From Zingiber officinale (lineage: Eukaryota; Streptophyta; Magnoliopsida; Zingiberales; Zingiberaceae): a DNA stretch of 64,000 bases. The position numbers and the translations under genes are program-made. This document shows positions 48,561 to 59,437 of this stretch, piece by piece (within the stretch, counting starts at the first letter, position 1; each line of letters opens with the position of its first letter). The notes beneath the pieces were generated by a model. That model saw only the letters and a list, made by a program, of their open reading frames with translations. It made no database searches and had not been told where the DNA came from. The stretch covers positions 45,575,461 to 45,639,460 of the forward strand of contig NC_056005.1 in assembly GCF_018446385.1 (NCBI RefSeq), written 5' to 3'.

Positions 48561-48687
48561 CCTGCCTAACCGCAGTTAGGACTTTCCTGCAACCTCATTC
48601 ACACATTAGATAAAAAACTAACTTAACTTGAACCCTTTGACATAATCAAAACGCCGGGTTGATCGTCGGATGCTTCCCGCACCAACA

Positions 48688-48702
48688 ATCTCCCCCTTTT
48701 TT
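48688..48702 (-). other. Polypurine tract of element F
   Basis: Plus-strand ATCTCCCCCTTTTTT next to the LTR terminus gives AAAAAAGGGGGAGAT on the element strand. Confidence 0.85.
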
Positions 48703-50960
48703 ATTATGGCAACACGATTCAAAGTTAAGTAAAAATATGACAAATTTTAAATATGAAATTAAGAAATTTAAACATGAGCATGAATGTAAAAATATCTTTG
48801 TAAAACTTATGCTCCTCCTTATATTTAAATTCTTAATTCTTAAGTTTCTTTAACTTTGACTTTTCTCTCCCCCTTTGACATAAATCAAAAAGAATAAGTA
48901 GAGAAAAAAATATTTTATATAATTTTAAGCTCCCCTGAATAGTAGCACTTAAAAAAATTTAGCTTTGAAAATACTTAGCTAATTTAGAAATATTTTGAAA
49001 AATATCTAACTTTTTCAACAAAAATTTAGAAGATTTTTATATCTTTTTCCAAAAACAAACTTAGCTAAATTTTCAGCTTTAAAATTGATTGCGTTGGGAA
49101 AACTCTTTGCCAAATAGCTAAGTTTTAAAACATAATCTAACTAAGTTTATTTTTTTTTTTAAAAAAAAACTTGATTAAGTATTTAGCTTAAAGGGGTTTT
49201 TTTGCAAAAGCATAGTTAAGCTTGAAAAATACTTAGCTTTTTCAACAAAAAACTTGGCAAAACTTAGTATTTGAAAATAATTATTTTGGAAAACATTTAG
49301 CTAAATTTGAAAAGCCTTTGAAAGATTTTTACAAACCCTTAAAAATATTTTTAAATACTTAATTTTTAAAAGGATTTTCTTGATAGAAGTTTAGTTTAAG
49401 TACTTAACTTTAAGAGGATTTTCATAAAAGCTTAGCTTAAGTACTTAGTTTTGAAAACTTTTATATTTTCAACATAGACTTAGCTAAATTTTGAAAGTAA
49501 ATGTTTTGTCAAGTACTTAGCTTTCAAAACTTAACTTAAAACACTTTGATAAATTTAGTACTTAGCTTTAAAATATGTGAAAACAATTTTTGATAAACTT
49601 TATTTTTCACAACTTAGCTAAATTTTTTTCTTTGAAAATACTTTTATCAAAGACTTAGCTAACCTTTTAACTTTGAAAATAATTATTTTGTCAAGTACTT
49701 AGCTTTCAAAAGAAGTTGATTTAAAACTTAGCTTTAAAAGACTTTGAGAATTTTAACACTTAGTTTCAAACATAAAACACTTAGCTTCAAGTAAAAGTTT
49801 TGAAAAAGTGCTCAACTTAAAACATATTTTGATAAAACTACTTGATTAAGTAAGTGATTTGAAAAATACTTTAGCAAATACTTAGTTTTTGTAGATAATT
49901 TACTTTTCATTTTAAAAATAAATTGAATTTTTGGAAAAAAGTTAAGAAAAACTTAGCTCGACTTCCTTCACTCCCCCTTAATTAATGCCTTAATAAATTC
50001 TTAGGGTCCTAGAGTCCAAGCATGTAAATTAACAAAAACTTAACAATTGTTACATATGATTTTCCTAAATTTCCATCTCACCCATTCTAGGTGATCAAGC
50101 ATGTTCAGCTTATAAGTGAGTGTGAGACGGAGTTGTCTTTATTTAAAAATATTGATATTTATATTTAAAATATAAATTTGAATTTTCCATGAGTTTGAAT
50201 TAAAAAAAAAAGTAAACATTTTAAAATCTTGATGATTTTGAATTAACTGTAATTTGAAAATTAATTATTATATGACTTGAAAATTGGAAATTTTGTAGAT
50301 AATTATTTTGAATTTAGAAATTATTATGATTTGAAAATTATAATTTTGTAGATAATGATTTTGAATTTTGAAATTAATATGATTTGAAAATTGAAATTTT
50401 GTAGATAATTATTTTGAATTTTGAAATTAATATGATTTGAAAATTATAATTTTGTAGATGATTATTTTGAATTTTGAAATAAATATTAAAATTAATTAAG
50501 TTAAATTTATTAAATTGATTAAATTGAATTAAGGTTGATTAATTAGATTAAATTAAATTAGGTTGATTTAAATTCAACTAAGTTCAATCTAGATCCATCT
50601 CACCCGATTCTAAGTTGTCAATCAGGGAACCTTATGTATTTTTGTGAAATGATTAGTTTTAATTTAAATTATATCTAAGGATTAATTTACATTTGAGTTA
50701 AACTTAGGTTTTCCAATTAGTTAATTAAATACACATTTCTAAGATTAGCTCCCAGGCTGTGGCGAGACACTAGACCTTCTTGGGTATAAGATCATCCACC
50801 ATTTCTAGACAGAGTCTTTTAAAGAAATCATATATTTAATTCCCTTTTTGAAACCCCTAGGTTTAACTAAACAAGTATAAATTACGTCTAGGTCCTTAAA
50901 CTATCCTAATTTAAACATGCATATTATAAAGAAAAGAAAATAAGCAATCATCAAGAGATT
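48703..50960 (-). other. AT-rich non-coding internal region of element F
   Basis: 2.26 kb of very AT-rich DNA. The left part has loose repeats of ACTTAGCTTTGAAAA type, then a CATCTCACCC block twice (about 50082 and 50597) and repeats of a TTTTGAA(A)TTATTATGATTTGAAAA type at about 50240-50480. No coding frame. It stands where pol is in element C. Confidence 0.75.
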
Positions 50961-51549
50961 TTATCTATTTATCCAGATAATTTTTCTATTGGCTCCCCCT
51001 AGATCATAGCCTCGATATGGTCTATCAAGGTAATAGACTTGATCCTTGGGGACCCAATAGTGTCCAAGTCTCACTTGATTAGTCAGATTTGACTTGGGGA
51101 CCCATGCTTGGACTACTTTTCTATTTGATCGATTTACAAGTGATAAATACGACTTGTATTTTGTGTTTGGCCTTGAATCCAAGTCCGGATTTGTTGTAAA
51201 CGGCTCACTATTTTCCAAGAATTAGATCATGATTCTTGGAACCCAATGTGAACCATTCCAGCGTATCCTTGATCTCTTTAACTTGAGTATTCAAATTGGA
51301 GTTTTCTTCCTCAAGTTGTTGGACTTGAGTTGAACTTCCAATTTGAACTGGCTCAGTCAAAGGACTCGAGTTAGTCACTTCCTTAAGGGTTGTTACATCC
51401 TTTTAGAGTGACTTAACCCGGACGTTGGATTTAGCTAATTTCCTTAACAAATAAGAAACTAACTTTTGTAAATCATTTACTTGAGTACCGGTGAATAGAG
51501 AACTTATAGTGGAGTTAGGCCCTTCGGAAACAGATACAGATCCGTGGCT
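50961..51549 (-). pseudogene. gag: Gag C-terminal remnant of element F
   Basis: On the minus strand, broken frames give a coiled-coil-like section (QLEEENSNLNTQVKEIKD), then GLGFKAKHK-like sequence, then VVQAWVPKSNLTNQVRLGHYWVPKD (read in overlapping frames). This is the segment that lies between gag and protease in SIRE elements; C has it as VVQAWVPK. The 85-residue frame at 50961-51218 covers the last part. Protease does not follow. Confidence 0.75.
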
Positions 51550-52170
51550 TCACTCAGACTCGGTTTCTGATTCGCTCTCAGTTTCGGACTCGAACTCAGA
51601 CTCGATTTCCACAATATTTGCTTGTACTGGTAGAGCGAGTAAGCTCATTTGTTCTTCTTCATCAGATTCGGATTCGTCTAATGACTCAGACCATGTTGCC
51701 TTCAATACTTTCTTCTTTCTAACCTCCTTTGTCTTGCTTGTACCTGCAACCAACTCAACACCCTCCTCGGTCGAAGTAGTATTAGTCTGCTCAAATAATT
51801 CGTCTATTAAATCATGCTTACTTACTTTCGTATTGGAAGTACCTTCGTGTAGCTCAATTAGCTTCTGCCATAATTCTTTTGCACTTGAGAAAGGGATGAC
51901 ACGGTTGATCTCCTCATCGGTTAAGCCGCACTGAAGTGTATACGTTGCTTTGGCGTTTGCTTCTACCTTCCTTATTAGAGTTGGATCCAAATTCTCGCAC
52001 GATATTGGTTTACCGGCGTCATCAGTTGGAAGATCCAGACCAGTTTTGACGATCATCCAGACTTCAAAGTGAGTATGAAGGTATGCCTCCATCTGACCCT
52101 TCCAGTAACCGAAGTCATCTCCGGTGAAGAGCGGTGGGCGGGTGGTGCTAAAGCCTTCTTGGAGAGCCAT
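51550..52170 (-). CDS. gag: Shortened Gag of element F
   Basis: 206 codons, open throughout. MALQEGFSTTRPPLFTGDDF and YWKGQMEAYL form the small N-terminal domain, followed by NAKATYTLQCGL and ELWQKLIELHEGTSNTKVSKHDLI (UBN2-type core start). It then jumps directly to DELFEQTNT, missing about 85 residues that C has between these points. The zinc knuckle is also missing: the basic KEVRKKKV runs straight into an acidic ESDEEE tract and a terminal Ser/Glu repeat (ESETESESE). Both losses keep the frame. The start is the first ATG after the primer site. It might bind partner Gag but would lack the usual RNA-binding finger. Confidence 0.8.
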   Translation of the reverse strand: MALQEGFSTTRPPLFTGDDFGYWKGQMEAYLHTHFEVWMIVKTGLDLPTDDAGKPISCENLDPTLIRKVEANAKATYTLQCGLTDEEINRVIPFSSAKELWQKLIELHEGTSNTKVSKHDLIDELFEQTNTTSTEEGVELVAGTSKTKEVRKKKVLKATWSESLDESESDEEEQMSLLALPVQANIVEIESEFESETESESETESE

Positions 52171-52407
52171 CTAGCATGAAAAACGAGAAAGAAGCGTGTC
52201 CCAGGACTTGATTCTGGATTAGTAGTGCGGTTTAAAAAGAAAATACTACGTGATCTCAAGTGGTGTTGCACCAACTTTGAGACAAATTTGATTACGAACA
52301 AAAACTGGATTGGAAGACTGGATACCGGTTCCAATCGACTTCGAAAAATTGAAAAGCACAACGAAGATGTGCTTGACTGGTGGTTACACCAAATCGAAGT
52401 GATCTCT

Positions 52408-52418
52408 CTCTGATACCA
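52408..52418 (-). other. Primer-binding site of element F
   Basis: Plus-strand CTCTGATACCA is the complement of the Met-type site and lies two bases from the LTR at 52421. Confidence 0.88.
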
Positions 52419-52420
52419 AT

Positions 52421-53794
52421 TGTTGGATCGAGACGTACTAGAGGGGGGGTGAATAGCGCTCGTGGCTTTCACTTATCATTTTAAAAAACGTTCGAGTAAA
52501 GCAGCGGAAAATAAAACACACACAAGAAGACCCAAGTATTTTTACTTGGTTCGGAGCCTTGGGCGACTCCTACTCCAAGGCTCGCGATCGTTGATCGGTT
52601 TCAGTGTGTAATCACTATCAATCTGTAAATCTTTTACAATTTTAAAGTACAAGTACTGAATAAAGAATTATACCGACAGTACAAATAGATGAAGAAAGTC
52701 GTCGTCAGTTGTTAGAGTCATGGAGCGTAGTTGAAGCGTTTAGAGCAGCGTACAAGAGCACAGGTTGTTCAGTTTTCGTTCGTGTTGAAGCTGCTCCCCG
52801 AGGCTCCTTTTATAGCCTCTATAGGACTAATCCATATCCTCAAAGCTCAAGATCAAGTTTGACCCGAAGCAGATCGGTCGACCGATACCCACGTTCGGTC
52901 GACTAATCAGATGATCTCCTCCTCATCCGATTTGCTCGCTCCACTTCGATCTGGTCAAGTCCTATCCTTGGTTCGGTTGATCGATCCCAAGGTTCGGTTG
53001 ACCGATCCCTCGATTGAACCCGATTTGTAATCTGGAAATCTGATCCTTTTGTGCTGCGGTTCGGTTATCCAATCAGGCTGTTCGGTCGACCGATCATGGC
53101 TAAGTCTGACCCTGCAGAAATGTTAGTTTCTTGTAAGACAGAGTTAGACAAATAGCAAATAAAACAAATAAGTTGATAGCTTTCGGGCTGTCTGGTTCTG
53201 ATTTCGAATTTTCGATCGGAAATGTTAGTTTCCTGTAAGACAGAGTTAGACAAATAGCAAATAAAACAAATAAGTTGATAGCTTTCGGGCTGTCTGGTTC
53301 TGATTTCGAATTTCCGACCGGAAACCCTAGGACGAACCGACGCCTACTATTCCCTCCATGGAAAACACATCCTCACCTAATCCACTCAGGAGTGCATACC
53401 TGTTGCCAGTCCGGCTCTCCAGACCGACTGAACTTTCTGCCTAGGGTTACCACCCCTTAGGACCTACGGTTACCACCCCCTAGGGTTACCTCCCCCTAGG
53501 ACATAAGGTTACCCCCCCTTAGGATTTTTACCACCTACAGTTACCACCCCCTAGGACCTAAGGTTGCCACCCCTTAGGGTTTTCCTCCACCTAGGGTTAC
53601 CACCCCCTAGGACCTAGGGTTACCACCCCCTAGGACCTAGGATTACCACCTCCTAGGATTTTCCATCTGGCTAACCGTAGTTAGGACTTTCCTGCAATCT
53701 CATTCACACACATTAGATAACAAACCAACTTAACTTGAACCCTTTGACATAATTAAAACACCGATTCGATCATCGGATGCTTTCCGCACCAACA
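52421..53794 (-). repeat. 5' LTR of element F (right)
   Basis: Pairs with 47359-48687. It has an extra direct duplication of about 100 bases near 53115-53290 (the AATGTTAGTTTC...GATTTCGAATTT block appears twice), which the left LTR lacks. Confidence 0.93.
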
Positions 53795-53799
53795 AGCCA

Positions 53800-53852
53800 T
53801 TCACCCCCCCCCCTCCCCCTCCCCACCTCCTCTAGCTCAACCGGTCCTAACA
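53800..53852 (+). repeat. 3' LTR of element C, last 53 bases
   Basis: Runs from TTCACCC through a C-rich stretch to AGCTCAACCGGTCCTAACA, matching 15390-15424 of the 5' LTR. Followed by the target duplication CAACT. Confidence 0.92.
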
Positions 53853-53857
53853 CAACT

Positions 53858-55035
53858 TCTGAGGAGGAGAAGGATGAAGAAATGCCATCCACAAGTGTAG
53901 ATGAGGAAACAACCTCAAAGGTTGAAGGAGAATCCAAGACAAGTGAAGAAGAAGAAGTCTTGGAAGTCAATCTAGTGAGCATCTCAACTGAAGTGAAGTC
54001 AAAGGACCATGTCATTTGCTTCGGGTGCAATGAGAAGGGACACTAATAGGGTAGGTGTCCGTTGGGTAAGAAGAAGGTAACTTCTAAACTCATTTAAGTT
54101 AATTTAAATACTAACAAGGGTTGTAGGAATGAAGAAACCTAAGGAAGGAGATTGCGCATCATATGCGTCACATGTGGGGAGAAGGGTCACTACCACACTA
54201 AATGCCCCAAGAAGCAGGAGATCAAGAAGCTTGCACATTTGAAGCAGTGGGAAGAGAAGAAGAGAAGCAAAAGTCAAGGGGGAGCTTCAAGGGTAAGGGA
54301 GGTATACCCTAACTTGAATTGCAATTATAATTCTTATACTCCCATGCATGCTAGAAATAATTATCATTATTTACCCATGAAAAATTTTAGATTTAGATAT
54401 CATGATAGGAATAGGGTAAATGTTAGAGATACCCCCCTAGGCGACCTATGCATGATAAATCTAGAAATGGTAGACCTAAGGAGAATCTAGGTAAAAATCC
54501 CAAGAAGGGAAGACATATGTCTAGAAAAATGGGTAGGTCTAGGAATGCCCAATGTGGACATGTCTATTTTAGGTTTAGGAACCTAGAAAGGGAAAATCAA
54601 GCTTTGAAGGAAAAGCTTGATAGTTTGGAGAAAACCCTAGCTAGATTCACGATTGGATCTAGAGGGTTAAGTATGGTGTTGGATAGCCAAAGACCCAACA
54701 ATGATAGATCGGGTTTGAGATACTGATCTAGTGTCTCCAAGGCTAAGGGAAAGTCTTATGCTAGGGTTGCATATGACTATAGCAAGGAGAAATCAATAAA
54801 TGGTAAGGGAAAGTCATTTAATGGCAAGAAGAAATTAACCAAGGACAAAGTGTCCAAGGTTAAAAAGGTTAGGTTTGTAGGCCAAGTGTCACCAAAGGTG
54901 CACCGATGTGACCTAGAAATTGTGGATGAGTCACCTAGGGATGTGGCTAAAGTTAAGAGCTCTAGAGGGAGATCTAAGAGTCAATTTGGGACCCATGACA
55001 AATGGATCTCAAGTGGGTTTTACTTGAGAGTCTAG
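53858..55035 (+). pseudogene. gag: Gag of element D, second part
   Basis: Continues the D gag in phase from SEEEKDEEM. There are two zinc knuckles: CFGCNEKGH at about 54018-54045, cut by TAA TAG, and CVTCGEKGHYHTKCP at about 54161-54205. Basic and Asn/Tyr-rich sequence follows to 54490. After a shift, the 54448-54726 frame has a coiled coil (LERENQALKEKLDSLEKTLA) and GSRGLSMVLDSQRP. The last piece (54850-55035) is Lys-rich and ends FGTHDKWISSGFYLRV. Order and content match the C-terminal gag of SIRE elements. No protease follows. Confidence 0.8.
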
Positions 55036-55864
55036 ATTGGGTCATAAAATGTGCTAAAATATTTAGAGACATATTTGAGTCTCAACCTTAGGGAATTGAC
55101 ACAATTGGGTTGTGTTTCATGCAAGGAAATATGACATTGGGGGTCATATCACATGATAATTGATTTTGGATGTATAGATGCCATATAAACCAATGCTAGG
55201 GATGCATTGTTGTTTAGTATAAACAAATACATCAAGAGGAAGCCAAAACTAGGACTTTAGGTCAAGGTTCAATTGAATCATTTAGCTAGTTTTGGATTTT
55301 GTGTCAATCTTAGGATTGATGATAGATACATTTTGAATGTATTTTTCCCAAGTAGACATGGGTAAAACATACCTCTCCATAAAATTTGGAGATTTTTAGA
55401 TTTTTGTGAAATTTCTAATGTATTTCTAAAATTGGGTTAGAAATGTTGAAATGGGCTGGAAGAGAGTACTAGTAGACTGGTGCAGTAACCAGTCGACTGG
55501 TAACAGTGTATTTCAAATACAGAATGGTTTTGTGTGTTGAAATCAATAGGAGCAGTCAACTGGTGATTTTGACAGTTGATTGATACCAGTCTAAAATTAT
55601 TTTCAGCACTAGATTTTGACCGGGTCAGCTCGTATAGGTGTATGAGATCGTAGGGGGATAAATACACAAGTTTAGGGTTAATTTAGATGATAAGTTTCAA
55701 CAATTGAGATATTGTTGGAGCTTTTTGATATTAAAAAAAGGGGGAGAAGTAAGGTTTAAGTGGGAAAACCTTAAATGCCTTTGTATTTGGTAAAATTCCT
55801 TGCTCATGGGGAGTATAGGTGTAGGGGAAGCCTGGAGATAGGTTCTAATGCATGTTTGCATACC
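55036..55864 (+). other. Non-coding 3' part of element D
   Basis: No supported frame. It contains CAGTCGACTGGT dyads at about 55470-55590, like the LTR of D, and a GGGGGAGAAG run at about 55740. Confidence 0.65.
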
Positions 55865-56098
55865 CATTCGGTGGTGTAAGTCCAAGTGTGTAGCCTTGGC
55901 AACGTAAGTCCATTCGAGGGTGTATGTCTAAGTGTATAGCCTTGGCAACATAAGTCCATTCGACGATGTAAGTCCAAGTGTGTAGCTTTAGCAACGTAAG
56001 TCCATTCGGCGGTATAAGTCCTAGTGCATAGCCTTGGCAACGTAAGTCCATTCAGTGGTATATGTCCAAGTGTGTATCGTTAGCAACGTAAGTCCATT
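55865..56098 (+). repeat. 46-bp tandem repeat, five units
   Basis: Units begin CATTC at 55865, 55911, 55957, 56003 and 56049, exactly 46 apart. Each contains GTAAGTCCAAGTGTGTAGC and GGCAACGTAAG. Because 46 is not a multiple of three, the minus-strand frames (55804-56051) show the unit in several frames. Confidence 0.92.
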
Positions 56099-56157
56099 GT
56101 TTTTAGCATGTTTATTTGCTATTATAGTTTCCTTAACTTAAATGTATTATCAAACAT

Positions 56158-56172
56158 CATAAAGGGGGAGGT
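56158..56172 (+). other. Polypurine tract of element D
   Basis: CATAAAGGGGGAGGT directly precedes TGTTGAAGC of the 3' LTR. Confidence 0.82.
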
Positions 56173-57265
56173 TGTTGAAGCAATCCCAATGGTCCATGCG
56201 ACCATGTGTTTTGGTGTTTGGGTAAAGGGTTTAAGTTAGGTTCACCCTTATATATGTGTATTTGAGTTGTGCAAGTTTGCAGGATACACATATGACTCAA
56301 CTTGATGGCTTTCGGTCTAGTGAAGGATGGAGCATCTGAGGGACCATGGACAAAGCAGTAAGGACAAGAGCCGAGGGAAGCGCACTTCGAGGCATACACG
56401 AAGGATGACATTGGGACGAGTTGCGGGCTTGAATGCATCCGAGGGACAAGAGCCAAAGGAAGAAGGCTTGAAGGCAAGAGTTGAGGGAAATGACTTTGAG
56501 GCATACGCGAAGGATGACATTGGGATGAGCCGCGGTCTTGGGTGCATCTGAGGGACAAGAGCCAAAGGAAATAGGCTTGAAGGCAAGAGGTCAAAGCTGT
56601 AAGGAAGAGTCAAGTGAGTCGTAAGGGTGAGGGTCTAAGTGTTGAGAGACTATACTTGGGTACCAGTCGACTGATGGAAATGACAGTCAACTGGGAGCGA
56701 ACAGAATGCTTCTATTTGCTCGGCTATTGTGGAGTAATCGACTAGTACTTTCACCAGTCTATTGGTATCGAGTCATTGGGTTGTAACGGTCGAATCTCCA
56801 CAGAGGGAAGTTGACTGGTGGTTTCATCAGTCGACTAGTAGGCGGGGCTTTCCAACCCGTGGTGTATATAACCAAGGCTTGAAAGCTTGGTTAAGGTTGA
56901 CGAAATAGAGGTGGTTAACCCCTATTAGTAGTCTACCAGTGCTCTAGCTTCTCAAGAGTTCTTGTGAGAGTTGTGATGTAGTTTCTCCACCCACAAGGAG
57001 CTATGTAAGCCATGGATAGCCATTGACGGATAGGGATTGTCCACCTTACGGATAACCATGGAGTAGGAGCCTTATTTCCGAACCACGTAAATCAGCGTGT
57101 AGTGGTTTGCTTATTCTTGTCTTTATTGTCTTTAGCTTTTATATTCATATTCATATTTGTTTTTGTATTATTTCGTTGTGCAACTAACGAATACGTAGGA
57201 AGCGATCATTTTGGAGCGTCGTCTATCCAACCCCCCTTCTAGCCGGCCATAAAAGATCTCCAACA
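56173..57265 (+). repeat. 3' LTR of element D (1.09 kb)
   Basis: Matches 12415-13542: 110-bp units at 56368 and 56478, GTCGACTGG dyads, TATATAA at 56865-56871, terminus CTCCAACA. It is shorter by about 35 bases. Frames at 56157-56613 are repeat frames. Confidence 0.93.
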
Positions 57266-57270
57266 AAACA

Positions 57271-58140
57271 TAGGTTAAAAAAAACATAAAAGTTATTATA
57301 TATTTTTCTGATTTTCCATCACCCTTTCTAAATTATCAAATATGTTAAGCTTATGAGTTTGTGTGAGATGAAATTAATCTTAATTTTGAGAATATTATCT
57401 CTAAATTTTGAAAAATATTTATGTTTAAATTTGTAAATATTTAAATTTTAAAAAATTTAATTTTAAATTATATTAATATTTAAAAATTAATTATGATTTA
57501 AAAATTAATTAACATTTAAAAATAAGTAAGATTTTGAAATTAATTAAAATTTAAAAATTAATTATGATTTGAATATTAATTAACATTTGAAAATAAGTAA
57601 GATTTTAAAATTAATTATGATTTGAAAGTTAATTTTTGAAGATTAAATTAAGTTTAATTTGATTTAGTTTAAGTTTGGTTAAGTTTGATTAATTTGAATT
57701 ATATTTGTTTTGATTTAAAGATTAAGTTAGTTTTAAGCTTTAATTAACTAATTTAAACTTAAATCCATCTCACCCTTTTTCTAGATTGTTAATTAGGGAA
57801 CCTTATCTATTTTGTGAGATGGTTAATTTTATCTCTAATTTAGATTAAAATCTAAGGATTGATTTATATTTGAGTTAGACTAAAGTTTAACAGTTAGTCA
57901 ATTAAACATCAATTTCAATAATTGACTTCCAAACTGTGGCGAGACACTAGGCTTTCTTAGATATTGGAGCAACAACTACTTCTAAACAAAACCTTTTAAA
58001 GAAATTAAATATTTAATTTTTTTTCTAAAAATCCTAGGTCTAACTAGTCAAGTGTCGATCAAGCCTAAATCCTTATCTACCCTAATCTAAGCATTTATAA
58101 GGAAAGCGGTAAGCAAACATCAAACAAGTCTATTTAATAG
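57271..58140 (-). other. AT-rich non-coding internal region of E, right arm
   Basis: Continues the E interior after D: CATCACCC and CATCTCACCC blocks (about 57318 and 57766) and repeats of AAAATTAATTATGATTT type, in the same order as 50082-50640 in F. No coding frame. Confidence 0.75.
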
Positions 58141-58660
58141 TGAAAATAGTCTTTTTATTGGCTCCCCCTGGATCATAGCCTCGATAAGGTCTATCAAATT
58201 AATGAATTTGATCCTTAGAAATCCAATATTGATTAAGTCCAACTTGATTAATCAAGTTGGATTTAGGAACTCATGCTTGGACTAGTTTTCTATTTGGTCG
58301 ATTCACTAAGGATAAGTATGATTGAATTTGTGTTTTGCCTTATATCCGAGTCCGGCTTGATTGTATATGACTCTTTGTTTTCCAAGGATCAAATCAAGAT
58401 TCTTGGAACCCAAAGTGAACTATTCCAACGAGTCCCTAAGTTCCTTAACTTGGCTTTTCAAGTTGAAATTTTTTTCCTCAAGTTATTGGATTTGAGTTGA
58501 AGTTTCAACTTGAATAGATTCGGTCAAGGAGCTTGGGTTAGTCACTTCCTTAAGGGATATTACCTCCTTTTGGAGTGACTTGATCTAGATGTTGGATTTT
58601 TCCAGTTTTCTAGACAAGTAAGAAACTAAATTCTATAATCTAATTATTGATGTACTTACA
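58141..58660 (-). pseudogene. gag: Gag C-terminal remnant of element E
   Basis: On the minus strand, broken frames correspond to the coiled-coil and pre-protease region of F. The nucleotide block TTGGCTCCCCCTGGATCATAG (first 20 bases at 58159) matches F at about 50989, and CATGCTTGGACTA matches the VQAWVPK site. Several stops and shifts. Confidence 0.68.
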
Positions 58661-59437
58661 GTGGAATCATCTTCTGAGCCGGATTCCGATTATATTCAGC
58701 TTCGGTTCAAGACTTGGACTCAGTTTCAAAAACATCAACTTGTACTGGTAGAGCATGGAAGCTCGCTTGCTCATGTTCTTCATCGGAGTCTTTCGAGGAT
58801 TCAGACCATGTTGCTTTCAAAGCCTTCCGTCTTCTTTGCTTCTAATTTGGACATTTCGGCTTGTAGTGTCCCTTCTTGTTGCAGCTATAGCAGGTAACTT
58901 CAGACTTGTCCTTCGTGTTCGATTGAGCCATCTTCTTGATTCTCATTTGGTGAAGCCCTTCTTCTTCTTGTATAGTTTTCGTACCAGTTTCATGAGCTTG
59001 GCGGTGATTTCATTATCAGGCTTGGTTTTTGGTTCCCTCATTTTGGTTGTACCTGCAACCAAAGAAATACCTTTCTCAATTGGCAGTGCATTAGTCTATT
59101 TGTGAAGTTCAAATTCAGAAAACAACTCATCTAATTTAATTAGGGAAAGGTTCTTAGATACCTTGTAGGCATCTACCATTGATTCCCACAATGTATCCAC
59201 AGAAAAGTATTTAGCGCGTACCTAAGGACATCACGGTTCTTTACTTTTTGTCTGATCGCGTGGATGCCATTCAGTAAACTTGGATGCAAACGTGTAACTA
59301 GCTTGCCAACTTACCTTCCTTGATTTTAATGTTATACAATTTATTAAGAATTAAATCTCCCATAATTCTTTTACGCTTGAAAAAGGGCTAACTCAGTTCA
59401 ATTCTTTTTTGATTAGGTCGCATTAGAGAGTACATAT
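58661..59437 (-). pseudogene. gag: Gag core and zinc knuckle of element E
   Basis: Minus-strand pieces in order: VSPFSSVKELWE, SMVDAYKVSKNLSLI, DELFSEFELHK, GISLVAGTTK, RKLYKKKKGF, then a zinc knuckle CYSCNKKGHYKPKCP (about 58845-58890; the frame is continuous over the finger), and an acidic end. It has the middle gag section that F lacks. Stops include ones near 59420 and 59375. Its N-terminal part lies at 62057-62278 beyond the solo LTR. Confidence 0.75.

Larger units (their letters stand above)
47359..48687 (-). repeat. 3' LTR of element F (left)
   Basis: It has the GGTCGACCGAT dyads (about 47815-48040), minus-strand TATA within GGCTATAAAAGG (about 47748-47759) and a CCTAGG minisatellite (48270-48560). 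Frames at 47404-48299 are LTR frames. Confidence 0.93.
47359..53794 (-). mobile_element. Element F: gag-only SIRE-related element in 3' LTR of C
   Basis: LTRs are at 47359-48687 and 52421-53794, with termini TGTTGG and CCAACA and perfect target duplication AGCCA (47354-47358 and 53795-53799). On the minus strand: primer site (52408-52418), shortened gag (52170-51550), gag C-terminal remnant with VQAWVPK (51549-50961), AT-rich non-coding stretch and polypurine tract (48688-48702). No pol. It is the uninterrupted counterpart of element E. Confidence 0.94.
14028..53852 (+). mobile_element. Element C: SIRE/Maximus-type Ty1/copia element with extra ORF, inserted in D
   Basis: LTRs are at 14028-15424 and 46069-47358 plus 53800-53852. 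The target duplication CAACT is perfect (14023-14027 and 53853-53857). The order is primer site, long gag with C-terminal coiled region, protease, integrase, RT, RNase H, spacer, and then an env-position ORF before the polypurine tract. The long gag, the pre-protease VQAWVPK motif and the extra ORF identify the SIRE lineage. Three other elements have inserted into it (19482-21441, 23329-44227 and 47359-53794). Without these its length is about 10.5 kb, usual for SIRE. Confidence 0.93.
12415..57265 (+). mobile_element. Element D: gag-only SIRE-related copia element inserted in E
   Basis: LTRs are at 12415-13542 and 56173-57265, with a Met-type primer site, a gag pseudogene, a non-coding 3' part and a polypurine tract. 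The target duplication AAACA is perfect (12410-12414 and 57266-57270). Removing D rejoins the AT-rich arms of E in the order seen in F. Without its own insertion (C and contents, 14028-53857) D is about 5 kb long. No pol domain is found, so it must have depended on another element for integrase and RT. Confidence 0.9.

Noticed and set aside
55804-56051. Two overlapping minus-strand frames with a repeated TYVAKA-like motif
   Set aside because: A 46-bp tandem repeat read in several frames; no start context or relatives.
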